Positions 13,708 through 15,164 of a stretch of DNA of 15,164 bases are shown here, piece by piece. The stretch lies in NCBI GenBank assembly GCA_002323775.1, contig DCPV01000285.1:7394-22557 (forward strand), given 5' to 3'. Within the stretch, counting starts at the first letter, position 1, and the number at the start of each line of letters is the position of its first letter. The notes under the pieces are model-generated. The model did no database searches. It saw only the letters and a program-made list of their open reading frames with translations, and was not told the DNA's origin. The position numbers and the translations under genes are program-made. The stretch is from Firmicutes bacterium UBA1535 (GTDB lineage Bacteria > Bacillota > Clostridia > Tissierellales > Sedimentibacteraceae).

Positions 13708-14055
13708 ATGGATTTAATCAGATCAATAGAGCAGGAACAATTAAAAGGTGAAATCGAGTCATTCAATGTTGGTGATACTGTAAAGGTACACTATAGAATT
13801 AAAGAAGGTAACAGAGAGAGAGTTCAAGTTTTCGAAGGAACTGTTCTTAAAAGACAAGGTGGAAGCAGTAGAGAAACTTTTACAGTAAGAAAAATTGCTT
13901 ACGGTGTAGGAGTTGAAAGAACATTCCCAGTTCATTCACCAAGAATCGAAAAGATTGAAGTGGCTAGAAAAGGTAAAGTTAGACGTGCTAAGTTGTTCTA
14001 TCTTAGAGAGAGAACAGGTAGAGCTGCTAAAGTTAAAGAAAAAAAATCATATTAA
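13708..14055 (+). CDS. rplS: 50S ribosomal protein L19
   Basis: A 115-residue L19, found at the interface of the two ribosomal subunits. The signatures are clear: [52 protein letters not shown], then [10 protein letters not shown] and [16 protein letters not shown]. Length is typical. A strong AGGGAGG site precedes the ATG. Ancestrally it follows trmD directly. Here three unrelated genes intervene, and rplS has its own promoter, leader and terminator, making it a one-gene unit. Confidence 0.97.
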   Translation: MDLIRSIEQEQLKGEIESFNVGDTVKVHYRIKEGNRERVQVFEGTVLKRQGGSSRETFTVRKIAYGVGVERTFPVHSPRIEKIEVARKGKVRRAKLFYLRERTGRAAKVKEKKSY

Positions 14056-14059
14056 TAAT

Positions 14060-14090
14060 AAAAAATCGAGGGATATTCCCTCGATTTTTT
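14060..14090 (+). terminator. Terminator of rplS
   Basis: A perfect 14-bp stem (14060-14073 with 14077-14090) with a 3-base loop, in which TCGAGGGA pairs with TCCCTCGA and A-run with T-run. It is a strong Rho-independent terminator and separates rplS from rbgA. Confidence 0.92.
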
Positions 14091-14137
14091 ACAAGTTAAA
14101 TAAATTTAAGGGGAATAAAAAAATAACGAAAGGATAC

Positions 14138-14204
14138 GCACCGAACTCATGCAAAAATATTTTATCTTTACTTTTGAAATGTTGTTAATTAGTACAACCG
14201 GTGC
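14138..14204 (+). other. Possible structured leader of rbgA
   Basis: GCACCG (14138-14143) pairs with CGGTGC (14199-14204), enclosing a hairpin GTTGT (14181-14185) with ACAAC (14194-14198). CATGC (14148-14152) could instead pair with GCATG (14203-14207), so two folds compete just before the rbgA start. I see no clear promoter for rbgA in the spacer. Confidence 0.35.
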
Positions 14205-14216
14205 ATGGGAATACAG

Positions 14217-15065
14217 ATGAATATAAATTGGTATCCAGGTCATATGAAAAAGACCAAGGATTTATTGAAAGAAAATATAAAATTAGTAGATTTAGTTATA
14301 GAGCTTGTCGATGCAAGAATCCCAAGAAGCAGTAAAAATCCTGATTTTGACGAATTGTTCGTTAATAAGAAAAGACTTTTAATTATTAATAAATATGATT
14401 TAGCAAATCCAAATTTGAATAAGGCTTGGGAAAATTATTATAAAAGCTTAGGATATTATACAGTTTTATACAATTCAAATGACAATAAGGAATTAAAAAA
14501 GCTTGAAGCCGTTATTGAGGAAGCTACAGCTGATATTGCTGAAAGATATCGCAATAAAGGTATTATAAATAGAGTTATAAAAGCAATGATTGTTGGCATA
14601 CCAAATGTTGGTAAATCAACACTTATAAATTCTATTGCAAAGCGTAAAAGCGCCAAAACCGGTAATATGCCTGGTGTGACTAAGGGTAAGCAATGGATAA
14701 GACTTCCTAAAAATATTGATTTGTTGGACACTCCTGGAATTTTGTGGCCTAAGTTTATTAGTGAAGAAGGTGCTTTAAATTTGTCATTTACAGGAGCAAT
14801 TAAAGAAGAAGTATTGCAAATTGAAGAAATAGCGTATAGTTTTGTTGAAAGAATAGTTAAATTAGACAAGAACGCTTTGACAAATAGGTACGGTATAGAG
14901 CTTTCAGAAAAAACAATAGAGAATATTGACAATATAGCATTTAAAAAAGGCTGTATCTTAAATAAAAATGAAGTTAATTACGAACGTGTCAGCAGAATGA
15001 TTCTAAATGATTTTCAAGATGGAAAGCTTGGAAGAATTACTTTGGAAAAGCCTGATAGTGTTTAA
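14217..15065 (+). CDS. rbgA: Ribosome biogenesis GTPase RbgA (YlqF)
   Basis: A 282-residue circularly permuted GTPase needed for late 50S subunit assembly. The start MNINWYPGHMKKTK (with the catalytic-type His9 of the family) is typical. The motifs come in permuted order: G4 NKYD (58-61), G1 GIPNVGKST (127-135), G2 around GVT (153-155) and G3 DTPG (171-174). DARIP (32-36) is also characteristic. The C-terminal helical domain follows. An in-frame ATG at 14205 would add four residues, but GGGA 6 bases before the ATG at 14217 and the family's usual start favour 14217. The ribosome binding site is weak. It is the last gene in the window, cut off from rplS by a terminator. Confidence 0.95.
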   Translation: MNINWYPGHMKKTKDLLKENIKLVDLVIELVDARIPRSSKNPDFDELFVNKKRLLIINKYDLANPNLNKAWENYYKSLGYYTVLYNSNDNKELKKLEAVIEEATADIAERYRNKGIINRVIKAMIVGIPNVGKSTLINSIAKRKSAKTGNMPGVTKGKQWIRLPKNIDLLDTPGILWPKFISEEGALNLSFTGAIKEEVLQIEEIAYSFVERIVKLDKNALTNRYGIELSEKTIENIDNIAFKKGCILNKNEVNYERVSRMILNDFQDGKLGRITLEKPDSV

Positions 15066-15164
15066 AAATATAGATTTTAAAAATAAATATTCACTCTTTT
15101 AATATTAAAAATATTGTGAGTAATATTATTATATTGTGTTTTAATATTTACAACAACTTATATT

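Noticed and set aside
13913..14188. 91-residue frame overlapping the end of rplS
   Set aside because: It is an out-of-frame shadow of rplS running across the strong terminator at 14060-14090, with no family resemblance.

Overview
The window looks like chromosomal DNA of an AT-rich, spore-forming Firmicute, probably a Clostridia member. The evidence is the low GC content, AAGGAGGTG-type ribosome binding sites, TTGACA/TATAAT promoters, and the Firmicute gene order ylxM-ffh-rpsP-khpA-rimM-trmD-rplS-rbgA. A collagen-like spore-surface gene with a SigK-like promoter points to sporulation. No species can be named from the sequence alone.

Layout. (1) 1-299: the 3' part of a DUF4256 gene broken by an in-frame TAA at 18-20. 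(2) 440-3144: a same-strand run of five small genes: a DUF523/TudS-like Fe-S protein, a thioredoxin-like/acetyltransferase-like protein, a TIGR04076 protein, a 3-methyladenine DNA glycosylase (Mpg) and a Nudix hydrolase. It ends at a large hairpin. Several members act on bases or nucleotides in known families, so a base or nucleotide clean-up theme is possible but inferred. (3) 3432-5302: a two-gene ABC-2 exporter with its own promoter and terminator. (4) 5400-15065: the signal-recognition/ribosome-maturation operon.

That operon is broken open in two places. Between khpA and rimM lie about 2.5 kb holding the frameshifted tail of a tyrosine recombinase, a GrpB-family gene and, on the opposite strand, a collagen-like gene with 54 Gly-X-Y triplets. 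Between trmD and rplS lie a VanZ-like membrane protein, a flavin-binding split-barrel protein on the minus strand and a divergent HxlR-type regulator. rimM and rplS have acquired their own promoters, so the ancestral single transcript now appears to be several units.

Working together: YlxM and Ffh serve the signal recognition particle. S16 and L19 are ribosomal proteins. KhpA is an RNA-binding KH protein. RimM matures the 30S subunit, TrmD methylates G37 of tRNAs and RbgA assembles the 50S subunit. The spacers before rpsP, trmD, rplS and rbgA all contain potential RNA structure. The rplS leader can pair with its own ribosome binding site and resembles the known L19 autoregulatory leader in position. 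The trmD start sits behind a 13-bp hairpin and lacks a good Shine-Dalgarno sequence. I found no CRISPR array, tRNA, rRNA or complete mobile element.
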